64,000 bases of DNA from Mycobacterium sp. 141 (GTDB taxonomy: Bacteria; Actinomycetota; Actinomycetes; Mycobacteriales; Mycobacteriaceae), in assembly GCF_000382405.1 (NCBI RefSeq), contig NZ_KB908257.1, positions 1-64,000 on the forward strand, read 5' to 3'. Below, one piece after another: positions 1-8,473 of the stretch. The position numbers and the translations under genes were made by a program. The stretch's first letter is position 1. Every line of letters begins with the position of its first letter. Under the pieces are notes generated by a model. The model saw nothing but the letters and a program-made list of their open reading frames with translations. It had not been told where the DNA came from and did no database searches.

Positions 1-390
1 CCCGACGACGAGACCCTGGGCTTGGGTGCGACCGCAGCCCTGCTGCGCGACGCGGGTGTCGACTTCCAGGTGCTTTCGGTGACCGATGGTGGCGCCGCAT
101 TCGGGGACCGCTCGCTCCGAGCCAATCGGACGGCAGGCAACGTAGTGCTCCCGGCGGGGTTGCGGTTCCACGCGCTCCGGCACACGTACGCGAGTCTCTG
201 CGCGGCGGTCCCCAGTATCTCGGTGCGGCAGGTGGCCGAGTGGATGGGGCATGCGAACCCGACGACCACCGAACTCGTCTGCACGCACCTGTACGCGAAG
301 GCCGACCACGACGACGAAATGGCGGCGCTCGGCGCGTTAGCCGCTACTCCGAAGTACCACGGCGACAACGTGATACCGCTACACGGTTAG
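1..390 (+). pseudogene. Tyrosine recombinase (integrase) C-terminal fragment, catalytic Tyr lost
   Basis: The frame is open from base 1 and ends at TAG 388-390. Its last 75 residues are the C-terminal catalytic part of a phage-type tyrosine integrase: the box II motif HALRHTYASL is followed by WMGHANPTTT. At the position of the catalytic tyrosine (usually YTHL) the codon is TGC at 280-282, giving CTHL, so DNA cleavage should not be possible. The first 45 or so residues do not look like an integrase, which suggests a truncated or rearranged gene, although the upstream part is outside the window. The stop overlaps the stop of the convergent TIR-like gene by two bases. It resembles the fragment at 4179-4421. 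Confidence 0.75.
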
Positions 391-1551
391 ACCAAGTTCT
401 CCCGTTCGAGCACACCACGAATCTCATGGAACTTGGCAGAGATATTGCCTTTCGGATACCGAATCTGAGTGAGGCCGTGGATATTTGAGAAGTCGTCGCA
501 GCCTTCTTCGACCATCACGATGGCTTTGTCGAAGCCGAGCCTGCCTTGAAACAAGCCCACTTCGTGAATGACATTTTGCCGCGCGCGGAAGCCGCCCTCG
601 GGGGGTCTCATCCTCGGCCGTCATCACCAGGAACGCCATGGCGGCGCTGTCGAGCATCTCGCTGAGCCGCGCGATGGTTGAGTATCCCGCGGTTGGCACC
701 CGATTGAATTCGTCAACGGGCACTCCAAGTTGGTCTTGAACGTAGTCCTTGAGCTCGCGCCACTGGTGGGAGCCGCCGTGTCCAATGAACACGCGACTGC
801 CCAGTTGCGCCGTGGCAGCCATCGGTGGGCTGGCAGGCCTGCGCCGCAGGTGTTTTGCGGCATTATCGGCATGATCTGCTAGGGATCGCAAACATATATA
901 GGGAGCTTCTATTGCTTGCCGGTCACCATAGATTTGGTGGTGCGGAGACACTTTCAGACCCGCATTGATCGCGGTTGCGTCGCGAGACATAATTTGCCCG
1001 CTAGGCAAGAACTGACGCGCGAACGCCATCGCTCCCGGCGCGCTGAGGTCGCTAACCTTCCCGTTGAGGCCGGACAGGTATGCATCCGGTTGCGTCGATT
1101 GACAGTTGGTGAGAACCGACGACACGGTTTCCTTGCCATCGAGCAGAAGTTGGCGAGCCTGATCGGACTTCTCGCTCAGAGCCTTGAGGTCAGCTACACC
1201 AGCGTGGTCAAAGATGTATTCTCTGACATCATCGTCGTCGTCATACACGACCCACCCACGGCCTTGGCCGCCGGTCATCATGAGTCCCCACTCTTTATCG
1301 AATAGGTCACTCGACGGTGGTGGCTGGTACCCGGCGTAGTACGTACGTGCGTGATAGCCGAGGTTCGATCCAGACCAAGACTTGTGGACGCTTTCGATAA
1401 CTGCGTCGAGGGCCTCAATTGGCCCCCGTACTTCGGCTGAGTCGCCCTCCGCGACAACCTCGCGCAGCTTTCGGGCGGTCTCCTCCAGCTCGGCTATGTA
1501 CTTCTCGTTGTCCGCTGCTGCTTCGTTGGTGACCGCGACCATGCTCAGCAT
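387..1551 (-). pseudogene. TIR-like (CAP12/Pycsar-type) effector gene with a frameshift
   Basis: The product has about 240 N-terminal residues of unknown fold with coiled-coil character near the start, then a C-terminal TIR-like nucleotide-binding domain (Pfam PF10137 type): SRVFIGHGGSHQWRELKDY, then AFLVMTAEDE. Members of this family act as NAD-degrading effectors in cyclic-nucleotide anti-phage systems. The reading frame breaks at a run of six C on the minus strand (600-605). Removing one C restores the family-typical continuation RARQNVIHEVGLFQGRLGF, then EEGCDDFSNIHGLTQIRYPKGNI, ending at TAA 387-389. It is therefore either a pseudogene, a phase-variable gene or a sequencing error. Start chosen at ATG 1551, behind GGTGGGA; a TTG at 1572 is also in frame. 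No cyclase gene is visible beside it. Confidence 0.78.
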
Positions 1552-1622
1552 TTTCCCACCACTGGGTGACAAGCTTCCGCAGGCCGGGGTATCGAGCGGT
1601 CAGCGGAACCGCCGTTACAGCC

Positions 1623-1684
1623 CGTTTGCCCTGCTCAACGTGGAGCCGATGACGGGAATCGAACCCGCGTATTCAGCTTGGGAA
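1623..1684. repeat. Attachment-site copy of tRNA-Gly 3' half (62 bp)
   Basis: This stretch is identical over 62 bp to 12331-12392, which is the 3' half of the tRNA-Gly(CCC) gene plus 18 bp beyond its CCA end. After 1684 the sequence diverges from the tRNA, so no functional tRNA is made here. It marks the boundary between the leftmost and middle integrative elements. The rest of 1552-1908 contains no gene I can support. Confidence 0.9.
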
Positions 1685-1908
1685 TTTGCTATGGCCAGAT
1701 CAATACAGTTCGGATAAGCTGCAATAGCTAGCTACGGTTCCTGGCAAGCCGCAGGCCAAGCGCAATTTTACATGCCCGGCCGCGAAGCGTTGCTACCTAT
1801 CAGAGACCCGCTGCATCCCCGCTGCTCACGGCCAGGTGACGGTCACGCACAGCAAAGCTCGGTTGCATCTGCCGACCGCGGGTCGTCCCAGGAAGACAAT
1901 TGGTCGGG

Positions 1909-2430
1909 TTAGGACGATTCGTCAGATGCGTCCGAAGGTGTATCCGCGCTCTCGGAAGGCGAGGGATCCGAATTGTCTACCGTCTGGATCTCATTGCGAT
2001 CCAGCGCGAACATAAGAAGTGCCGCCTTGATCGTCTTCAGTTCAGTCTTGCTGGCGTGTCGATAGTCAACGAACGTATGGCCGGGTGACCGAAGGTCTCC
2101 GTCGGTCAACGGTGTCTCACTGTCGTCAATTGCGCGAGTTCCCGCTTCGCTCACTTCAGCCACGGAGCACCCCCACACGCCTTTTGACTTGGAGTTTGCG
2201 TTTTCGTTGTGCCAGTCGCGGCTCGCTTGCGCGGATACGAGAGATGCGCGCGCGAACGATGGCTTCCGCTCATCGGCTCGCTGTGGGCCGAAAGAATGAA
2301 GGTCCGGCCGTCCGTACTGGACGTCCCAGATATGTTTGCAAATCTGCCGGTAAAGAAGCTCGGAAGGCTGCGAATCATCGGGGATGACGCTTTCTCCCGG
2401 AAGAAGATCAACGAATTCAGCCTTAGTCAC
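1909..2430 (-). CDS. Uncharacterised protein, second gene of a two-gene unit
   Basis: A protein of 173 residues that I do not assign to a named family. It is soluble and acidic with a Ser/Asp-rich C-terminal tail (PSPSESADTPSDASDESS) and a central block reading SKGVWGCSVAEVSEAG followed by SPGHTFVDY. Its ATG overlaps the stop of the upstream gene by four bases (2427-2430), so the two are translationally coupled and probably work together. Placement inside a tRNA-bounded element beside other conflict-type genes suggests a defence or toxin-antitoxin-like role, which is inference only. Confidence 0.7.
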   Translation of the reverse strand: MTKAEFVDLLPGESVIPDDSQPSELLYRQICKHIWDVQYGRPDLHSFGPQRADERKPSFARASLVSAQASRDWHNENANSKSKGVWGCSVAEVSEAGTRAIDDSETPLTDGDLRSPGHTFVDYRHASKTELKTIKAALLMFALDRNEIQTVDNSDPSPSESADTPSDASDESS

Positions 2431-3578
2431 AGATCAGCTCCATCGACAAATGCAAAAACGTCGGTGATAACAGTTGTAACAGAGGCAACAGGCTCGGTTT
2501 CACCTCGTGTCATCTGGAATAGTTCGAAATCTGCATCAGGCGAAATCTCGATGGTGGTAACTCGCCGGCTGGTAGCCCATTCCAGGCTGACGCCACCCTC
2601 TACAGTCGGAAATATGCCAGGTTGCGCTATTCCCTTTTCAAGCACATGAAGTAACACGTTCCTTGCGCCATCTAAGGCCGAGAAGGCTACTACTTCACTA
2701 TCCAGGTAGTCATCGTGCCAACCGGCTTCGAGGTTGGCTAACTCGATGAAGCGCCTCGACCAAGGTTGGCCATCGATTTCAAGCAATTGAAGTTTGGTAA
2801 TGTCCAGAATCCGCTCTAGGCGTGTATTTGCAAAACGTAATCGACCATACATTCGTACAACGGGTGCGCCCTCGCTCGAACCTAGGACCGCCTTCAGGTC
2901 AGCGAGAATTTCTTCGTCCTTGTAACGCCCGTTCACCGTGCCGTAAGTATCTGACACGATAGTGTAATTTTTGTTATCGGCATTGATTGCTGTGAGACGG
3001 CCAACGATCCACCCGATTTCGGTGTGCCGTTCAGGTTTGGTGAGTTTCTTATAGGCCGGAACTAAGCGCTCACGGATGTGGCGTGATGTCGATGGTGTCA
3101 ACTCGACTACGCGCGCGCGCTGTCCCTCAGTTTCCGGCGACCTGATCTCGATGCGTTCGTCGTCTTGTAACGATGAGCCGAAGTCGCGAAACTCTTTGTA
3201 CTCAAGCAGCGAGATAATTTCAGCGTCGGCCGACGGGCTTGCTGCCAATTCCAGATCTTGCTCGACTAGATCGCGCCCTTGATCATAGAAGTTGTCGTAG
3301 ATGCCGACGCTGGGCCGTTCGAGAACAGATACGGCGCTCCCAGGCTCGACATCCGTAAGAACTAGGTCGAAGTTCTCTTCGAAATCTTCAGGAAGGTCTC
3401 GACCTTCGTTGGCCTCTCGCCACTGCTCGGCTGCTGCTCGCAAAACCAGTGCGCGGTAACGGACAATTTCGTCCAACGAACGAACGGGAATTCGACCGTT
3501 CTCGAAGTCATCTCCGACCATCCGTACTCGGGCGAATAATGATCCTGACCACTCGCTCTCGTGGTCGTCGTCAGCCAT
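2427..3578 (-). CDS. Uncharacterised protein, first gene of a two-gene unit
   Basis: About 383 residues from ATG 3578 (MADDDHESEW); a start six codons earlier at 3596 is possible. No membrane segment or signal peptide is seen. The middle contains a possible OB-like stretch (IGWIVGRLTAINADNKNYTI, then VVRMYGRLRF), and the C-terminus has the pattern EAGWHDDYLDSE ... PTVEGGVSLEW, which I recall from many two-gene operons of unknown function in bacteria. It is followed with a 4-bp overlap by the 1909-2430 gene. Function not assigned; context is mobile cargo. Confidence 0.72.
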   Translation of the reverse strand: MADDDHESEWSGSLFARVRMVGDDFENGRIPVRSLDEIVRYRALVLRAAAEQWREANEGRDLPEDFEENFDLVLTDVEPGSAVSVLERPSVGIYDNFYDQGRDLVEQDLELAASPSADAEIISLLEYKEFRDFGSSLQDDERIEIRSPETEGQRARVVELTPSTSRHIRERLVPAYKKLTKPERHTEIGWIVGRLTAINADNKNYTIVSDTYGTVNGRYKDEEILADLKAVLGSSEGAPVVRMYGRLRFANTRLERILDITKLQLLEIDGQPWSRRFIELANLEAGWHDDYLDSEVVAFSALDGARNVLLHVLEKGIAQPGIFPTVEGGVSLEWATSRRVTTIEISPDADFELFQMTRGETEPVASVTTVITDVFAFVDGADL

Positions 3579-4037
3579 GCGCGCAGTGTAGGGCATGTAG
3601 ATTGGCGGACTGCACGACTGTAGCCGAAACGATAGAAATCAGCCGCGGAGTGCCACATTTGCCGCCGTGCGACCGCAGGGAACCAAGCAAGGTCGCTGTC
3701 GATGCACATTCGCGGGCTAGGCCGGGCCGGATCGGCGTGACGGGGCGGTTTTGGCCGTTTCGGGGATTGCGCCACGGGCGCACGGTCTGCCCGTAACGCA
3801 TCGGACCGGGTTGCAGCGGATACGGCGGTTCGGCTGGCCCGTAGGTGTCGCTCAATATGCGATCTTCGGCCCGCTGCGACGCCGACGTAGTACCGACTCT
3901 TGCCCTTGCGGGGTTTGAGTTCCACACCAGCGCGAAAACCGGCGTACTGGCCGCGAGGACCCACGCGACCAACGCGCACGTTCTGACGAACCGACCCGCG
4001 AACGACGCGCGTCGGCAGCGACCGTTTGACCCGCGTT
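3579..4037. other. Decayed stretch without a convincing gene
   Basis: About 460 bp upstream of the integrase remnant. Several overlapping open frames exist on both strands, but none has a recognisable domain together with a good start. One minus-strand frame (ending at 3571) contains a hydrophobic run, CALVAWVLAASTPVFALVW, that could be a remnant of a small membrane protein. I consider the stretch degraded integrase or element DNA. Confidence 0.5.
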
Positions 4038-4421
4038 GACCGTCACCAGACGTTCTACAAAGCCGTGTTCCGTCCCGCAGTTGCACGCGCCAACCGCCTT
4101 GGCGGGGTTTCGCCCGAATCGCCGGAATCGGCGGAGTCTCCCAAGTCGTGCAAATCGTCGTGATATCCCAGACCGTCGTTGGTGCTGCCGCCAGCGCTCA
4201 AGTTCCACGCGTTGCGGCACACCTACGCGAGTTTGTGCGTTGCGGCTGGTATCCCGCCGTTGCAGCTTTCGCGATTCATGGGTCACGCCAAGGTGACGAC
4301 GACTCTGGCGATTTACACGCATCTGTTCGATGACGATCACGCCGAAACGATGACCGCGCTCGAAGCGATGAGCCGCCCAACCGCTGCGCCGAACATCACT
4401 CCGTTGCGTCGGCGGGGTTAA
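4038..4421 (+). pseudogene. Tyrosine integrase C-terminal remnant with internal TGA
   Basis: In one frame the sequence reads HQTFYKAVFRPAVARAN, then a TGA stop at 4161-4163, then LPPALKFHALRHTYASL, FMGHAKVTTTLAIYTHLF and NITPL to the stop at 4421. This is the box I-proximal and box II region of an actinobacterial phage-type integrase with the catalytic Tyr (IYTHL) intact, but the N-terminal DNA-binding part is not recognisable upstream and the TGA interrupts what is left. Its 3' end overlaps the convergent gene at 4396-5505 by 26 bp. It is homologous to the fragment at 1-390. Confidence 0.8.
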
Positions 4422-5505
4422 CCTCGTTAAATAGCGCGTCAATCTGAGCGGCTGTTTCAGGCGATCGGTTCTCCGTTTCGTGCCTCGCTAGCATCATTCC
4501 CACCGGCGAAAGCTGAAACGAGAGTGCATTTGTTGACTGAATCAGATCGAGGAACTTTGCCAGTTCTGGACTAGTATCGCGAATCATTGCTGTGAATTGC
4601 TTTTCATCGATGGAGTGATTTAGCAGAAAATCGCGGAACTTGGCTTCTGCGCCACTGAGGCTCTTGATAACCTGCCGGTCAACTGACAGGATTCTCTTGA
4701 CTGCACTGGTCTTAAGCTTGAATTTTTGCGAGCCGGAAAGCACGTGTGGAATCTCAATTATCTGGACTATTTCGTTCAAGTCCGCGTTCATTTCCGCTAA
4801 GGTTCCAGAGACGATTTGCGGTAGTTCGTTAGCGTCAACCGGGTCGTACATCGCGTTCCTGTGCGCGTTGTAGATTCTTGCGTAAACCGTACTTCCTAAA
4901 CCAGGGACGAATGTTCCTGCTTGAGTCGCGCCCATGTATCCGTAGTCGAACGCATCTGTAGGTATTGCAGAGTAGTACGGACAAAGTTTGTCGTGCAGTA
5001 CGGAAATGAGTTCATTCGGGCCGATGGTCAAGTGGTGGACGAAGCGCGTTATGCGAATGATCACGCTGAGTGCATTTAAGTGATGCGTTGTCAATTTCGG
5101 AGCACATTCTATTGACTCGCGTAGGACGATTTCGCGACGAGTTCGTATAGGTTCGCCCGCTAGATCTGCGAGTAAACCTGAGAGTATACTGCCTAATTCG
5201 GGGTCTCCCGTTTCGGCGAAATTACGTTGACTAGAGGCTAGCGGCCCTAGGAACCGAGGGTCTTTAAAACGCTCGTAAAGCATCTCGTCTTTTTCGGCGA
5301 TCTTACGTATCACTTCGTCGGTGATTTGTTCGGTTCGTCCCATAATTAAGTCTTTGGCGATTGGAAGCGAGTCCAGGAAAACGGATTTGGCCACGTCTAA
5401 TGCGATTTCTCGTATTTCGGTAATTGTCAGAACGGTGCCGACATTGATCGTTCCATAGTCGGTGTGAATTTGAGTAGCGTCATTACCAGCGGTCATGTCG
5501 GGCAC
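4396..5505 (-). CDS. LPO_1073/Vpar_1526-like protein
   Basis: A 369-residue soluble protein. The N-terminus carries the short motif TAGNDATQI...GTINVG, followed by a helical region (EIREIALDVAKSVFLDSL) and the stretch FKDPRFLGPLASSQRNFAETGDPELGSILSGLL, which resembles the LPO_1073/Vpar_1526 family as I remember it. That family is of unknown function and often found near mobile or defence genes. It lies 3 bp downstream of the small membrane gene 5509-5787, which ends in a near-copy of the same motif. Use of AT-ending codons differs from the host backbone. Function is unproven. Confidence 0.7.
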   Translation of the reverse strand: MPDMTAGNDATQIHTDYGTINVGTVLTITEIREIALDVAKSVFLDSLPIAKDLIMGRTEQITDEVIRKIAEKDEMLYERFKDPRFLGPLASSQRNFAETGDPELGSILSGLLADLAGEPIRTRREIVLRESIECAPKLTTHHLNALSVIIRITRFVHHLTIGPNELISVLHDKLCPYYSAIPTDAFDYGYMGATQAGTFVPGLGSTVYARIYNAHRNAMYDPVDANELPQIVSGTLAEMNADLNEIVQIIEIPHVLSGSQKFKLKTSAVKRILSVDRQVIKSLSGAEAKFRDFLLNHSIDEKQFTAMIRDTSPELAKFLDLIQSTNALSFQLSPVGMMLARHETENRSPETAAQIDALFNEVNPADATE

Positions 5506-5508
5506 GGA

Positions 5509-5787
5509 TCAGGAATCCTTCCGCTTATCGATGTTGAATGTGCCGCCACCTTCGTTGATGATCTGAGTGGCGTTATCGCCTGCGGTCATCGTCGGTTTCT
5601 GCTCGACATTGTTCGTGGTGGCCGGTGTGTCAGGCCGGTCGTTTGATTGCCACACAGTGAGCAACGTCAAAGCCGCGACCAGGCCGAAAGCGATGCCGAT
5701 GGTGAGCCATACCCAGCGCGGCCCGGTATCGATGGGCAATGCACCTATGACGATCCCGCCAGCGCGATCACGGTTGCGCCGATCCAT
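5509..5787 (-). CDS. Small single-pass membrane protein with GDNATQI tail
   Basis: A 92-residue protein: a basic N-terminus (MDRRNRDR), one membrane segment (VWLTIGIAFGLVAALTLLTVW, about residues 26-46), and a C-terminal tail ending TAGDNATQIINEGGGTFNI. That tail motif matches the N-terminus of the next gene product (TAGNDATQI...GTINVG). With 3 bp between the genes they form an operon, so the membrane protein may dock or anchor its partner through the shared motif; that interaction is inference. Confidence 0.68.
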   Translation of the reverse strand: MDRRNRDRAGGIVIGALPIDTGPRWVWLTIGIAFGLVAALTLLTVWQSNDRPDTPATTNNVEQKPTMTAGDNATQIINEGGGTFNIDKRKDS

Positions 5788-5981
5788 GCCATGTACTTAG
5801 CCACCCGACTGACCTCCCCTTTCGGTGGCGTAAACGCTACCGGCACGGTCCGACAAGACAGATCAAGCCAGCAAACCGTTTCGGCACGAACGTTTCGCGC
5901 GCTCACGGTTAAACGCCGGTCAAGATCGCCCTTGGCGGGTGGTTAGGAGTCTCGCATGAACCGCTGATCAGCCGATGTATC

Positions 5982-6024
5982 GAGCCGATGACGGGAATCG
6001 AACCCGCGTATTCAGCTTGGGAAG
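5982..6024. repeat. Attachment-site copy of tRNA-Gly 3' half (43 bp)
   Basis: A 43-bp exact copy of the tRNA-Gly(CCC) 3' half (matching 12351-12393), from the acceptor stem through the anticodon loop, without the rest of the tRNA. It marks the junction between the middle and right elements. The sequence from 5788 to 6223 otherwise shows only upstream DNA of the 5787 gene and no gene I can support. Confidence 0.88.
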
Positions 6025-6223
6025 TCGATTCGGGGCGTCCAAGGGCGTCCGTGGATGGTCGTAGACCGGCATCGACCTGCGCGAACCATCCATCCGTGTC
6101 CACGTCTATCCGGCGTTCACGGTCGGACTTGTGACATCGTCGTGACAGCGAAGGTGCTTGAGCTGCCGGGATCGCGAACAATCCGCCAACGGCTTGGTTT
6201 TGGCCGCGTTCGAGAATTGAGTG

Positions 6224-7468
6224 TTACTCCCGTCTGACTGGGAATCCGAGAATGAACTTGGGTGCAGCATTTACATCGGCCAGTGGTGAGTTGTACGCGC
6301 CAACTCTGTTATTGCCCCACGCTGTCAAAGCGCTCTCAAGGTGTTTGGAGATGTCCGAGTCGAAGGGAACGACTGAATCGGGAACCTGCTCGTACCCGCC
6401 GTATGCTGCTAGCTCCTGATCCTCGACATGGTGTATTGCGAAATTGTATTTATCCCACAGGGGCGGTCGGTTGAATAGAAACCAGAAGTAAGGGAACCTG
6501 CCGGGGACCGATTCAACTAAGGTCCTTAGCTCCGAAGTGCCAGCATCGTCCACATACTTTTTAGGTGCTTGTTCAAAAAATCGTACGAGTTCATCGAGTA
6601 TTCCAGCCAACAGATATGTTACATATAACGCGGCTAGCAATGTTGCGGATTTAGTATAAGTCTTGCCCATGCCAATGGCCGCCCTACCACTTAGATAGTT
6701 TCTATTTGCGTGCAGTTCGCGAGCGGCGTTATGTGTAGGATGCAAGAATTTACCGAGAAAGGTATAGTGCGCCTCTAGGAGGGCAGTTCCGCCGTCATCA
6801 AGTATTTCGTTAAGTTCTAGACACACACGCAGGGCATCGTATGAGAGATAGAAGCGGTACAGGTTGTCTGCCTCCCGCCTTCGATCCTTTTGCATCCGTC
6901 GCTCATCGCCGCTGGCGGGGTAGTATTCGAAATATTCCTCGTCCTTGAGACGAAGGGCTTCGGGCATGAACTCTTGGAAATGAAAGTAATGTGCAGGGAT
7001 GAAAAAATCCGGCTCATCCTCGCTGGTTAAACCCTCGAAGACGTACATAAGACATCGCTTCGCACGAGGATATTTCGCAACGTAGAGAGCGTCTGCTTCG
7101 CCACGACTCCGGAGCTCTTCCAGCTCCCTTACTTGTTGTTCCAAGTGTTCTTTAAAATCTTCGGGCGATTTGGACTCTAGATTCACGATGCGGAAGTATT
7201 TGCGCCCTCTGCACATCAGCATGAGAAGCATATAATTCTCAAGTAAGGCTCTGCATAGTCCGAGCGCGTCAGCGACACTATTACTCTTGATAAGGTGTAA
7301 GCACGAATCGGCGGTTTCGACACGGAAGTTTACGAACTCTGTTACTTCTGAGTATACAAGATTGTGTGTCTCGCCAACCTTGACTTTCTCGCCCCAAGCG
7401 ACATATGCCCGGATCAGGCCGTCCGCAGTGTCGAGCGCCTGTTGGATTTCATCATCAATGCTGGCCAT
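6224..7468 (-). CDS. DUF5677-like helical protein
   Basis: A 414-residue, mainly helical soluble protein. Features resembling DUF5677-type proteins are the segment ALGLCRALLENYMLLMLMC (about residues 88-106) and a later stretch with spaced histidines (FLGKFLHPTHNAARELH). Many codons end in A or T, unlike the host backbone, so it is probably acquired cargo. It is transcribed toward the 5982 att copy and has no close partner gene. A nuclease or HEPN-like role is possible by analogy only; I would not assign a function. Confidence 0.6.
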   Translation of the reverse strand: MASIDDEIQQALDTADGLIRAYVAWGEKVKVGETHNLVYSEVTEFVNFRVETADSCLHLIKSNSVADALGLCRALLENYMLLMLMCRGRKYFRIVNLESKSPEDFKEHLEQQVRELEELRSRGEADALYVAKYPRAKRCLMYVFEGLTSEDEPDFFIPAHYFHFQEFMPEALRLKDEEYFEYYPASGDERRMQKDRRREADNLYRFYLSYDALRVCLELNEILDDGGTALLEAHYTFLGKFLHPTHNAARELHANRNYLSGRAAIGMGKTYTKSATLLAALYVTYLLAGILDELVRFFEQAPKKYVDDAGTSELRTLVESVPGRFPYFWFLFNRPPLWDKYNFAIHHVEDQELAAYGGYEQVPDSVVPFDSDISKHLESALTAWGNNRVGAYNSPLADVNAAPKFILGFPVRRE

Positions 7469-7628
7469 TCATTAACCTTAAGAGAAGGCACAAGTCGTAT
7501 TACGCAGGGCCGCCGGAGAGAGAGGCGGCGCTTGCCGTTCGAGGCGGAGGTTGAGGGACTTAAGGGGTCACCCCCCACCCCCTACGTCGATGCCTAGCTC
7601 AGCTAGGAGAACCTGCGCTGCCGCTGAG

Positions 7629-8237
7629 CTAGTCGGAGTCCTCGTCGCTCTCCGCCAGCACTCGGTAAATGGTTGCGCGACTGACGTTTAGCGCCGCAGC
7701 GATAGTGCCTGCGGACTCACCAGTAGCGTGCATCCGCTGCGCGAGTCGGACCTTGCCGTTATCCAGTGCCTTGGGGCGTCCGATGGCCTGTCCGCGTGCG
7801 CGACGTGCCTCACGCGCCGCGCTCCGCCGCTCGCGGCCCAACTCCAATTCCAGTTCAGCCAGACTTGCCAGCACACCTGCCACCATCCGTCCGGTCGCGT
7901 TGGAGGTGTCGATGCCTTCACGAAGTGAACGAAGCACGATGCCGCGCTCGCCAAGTTCCCTAATCGTGGTCATTACTTCTGCGGCGTTCCTCCCGAGCCG
8001 GTCGATGCCGACGACCACGATTGCATCGCCAGGCCGCGCATAGTCGAGCAGATCGCTTAGCCCTGGTCGATGTTCCCGCGTGGACATGCCGGAAAGCTTG
8101 TCGGTGTAGATGCGCTTGGCATCCACGCCAGCCGCAGTCAGCGCGTCGAATTGTTGGTCCAGCGACTGGTGAGCGGTGCTCACGCGGGCGTACCCAAGTT
8201 GCACACCAGTAGGGGTGGGAGCCATGGAGATGGTCAT
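7629..8237 (-). CDS. Serine recombinase (resolvase/invertase family)
   Basis: About 202 residues from ATG 8237. The N-terminal catalytic domain starts GYARVSTAHQSLDQQ with the nucleophile Ser at residue 20, followed by DKLSGMSTREHRPGL, the conserved GIDRLGRNAAEV and the helix-E region. A C-terminal Hin/Tn3-type helix-turn-helix follows (GESAGTIAAALNVSRATIYRVL). The length is usual for Tn3 resolvases and invertases. A longer open frame to 8354 exists, but the family begins near residue 1 as chosen. No transposase or obvious invertible segment lies beside it. Confidence 0.9.
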   Translation of the reverse strand: MTISMAPTPTGVQLGYARVSTAHQSLDQQFDALTAAGVDAKRIYTDKLSGMSTREHRPGLSDLLDYARPGDAIVVVGIDRLGRNAAEVMTTIRELGERGIVLRSLREGIDTSNATGRMVAGVLASLAELELELGRERRSAAREARRARGQAIGRPKALDNGKVRLAQRMHATGESAGTIAAALNVSRATIYRVLAESDEDSD

Positions 8238-8473
8238 GCTCTCAGTGTGTCTCAAAAATCGCATAAGTGCAAGGTTTTGCAACGCATATTTTGAGGCAAC
8301 GTCTGAGACAGAGTCACTTGAAAGTTTCTGCGCGGCAACCACCCCGACCTTCACGGTTTCAAAACTTTTAGTTCTGAGACCGCGTTCGCGAGACGGTCCA
8401 CAGCGCAGGCTATTAGCGGACTTCGAACGACACGAATAACATGGATGTCATTCCTTCAATGAGGGGGAGCCAT

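Larger units (their letters stand above)
1..1684. mobile_element. Right end of leftmost integrative element (partial)
   Basis: This is the right part of an element that begins before the window. It holds an integrase C-terminal fragment, a convergent TIR-like effector gene and a 62-bp copy of the tRNA-Gly 3' half (1623-1684) as its right boundary. The att copy and integrase are seen directly; the assignment of the whole stretch to one element is inference from the order integrase, cargo, att, which is repeated in the next element. Confidence 0.6.
1623..6024. mobile_element. Middle tandem integrative element (about 4.3 kb)
   Basis: Bounded by the tRNA-Gly 3'-half copies at 1623-1684 and 5982-6024. 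It contains an uncharacterised two-gene unit (1909-3578), a decayed integrase (4038-4421) and an LPO_1073-like gene with its small membrane partner (4396-5787). Many codons end in A or T compared with the flanking chromosome, consistent with transfer. No phage structural or conjugation genes are present, so it is a defence-island or satellite-like remnant rather than a complete phage. Confidence 0.7.

Noticed and set aside
387..1551. Complete CBASS or Pycsar operon
   Set aside because: Only a TIR-like effector is visible; no cyclic-nucleotide synthase gene lies nearby in the window, so a full system cannot be claimed.
1382..1717. Plus-strand frame containing MTGIEPAYSAWE
   Set aside because: This peptide is the translation of the copied tRNA-Gly 3' half; the same string appears at 12294-12650 over the true tRNA. 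A known annotation artefact.
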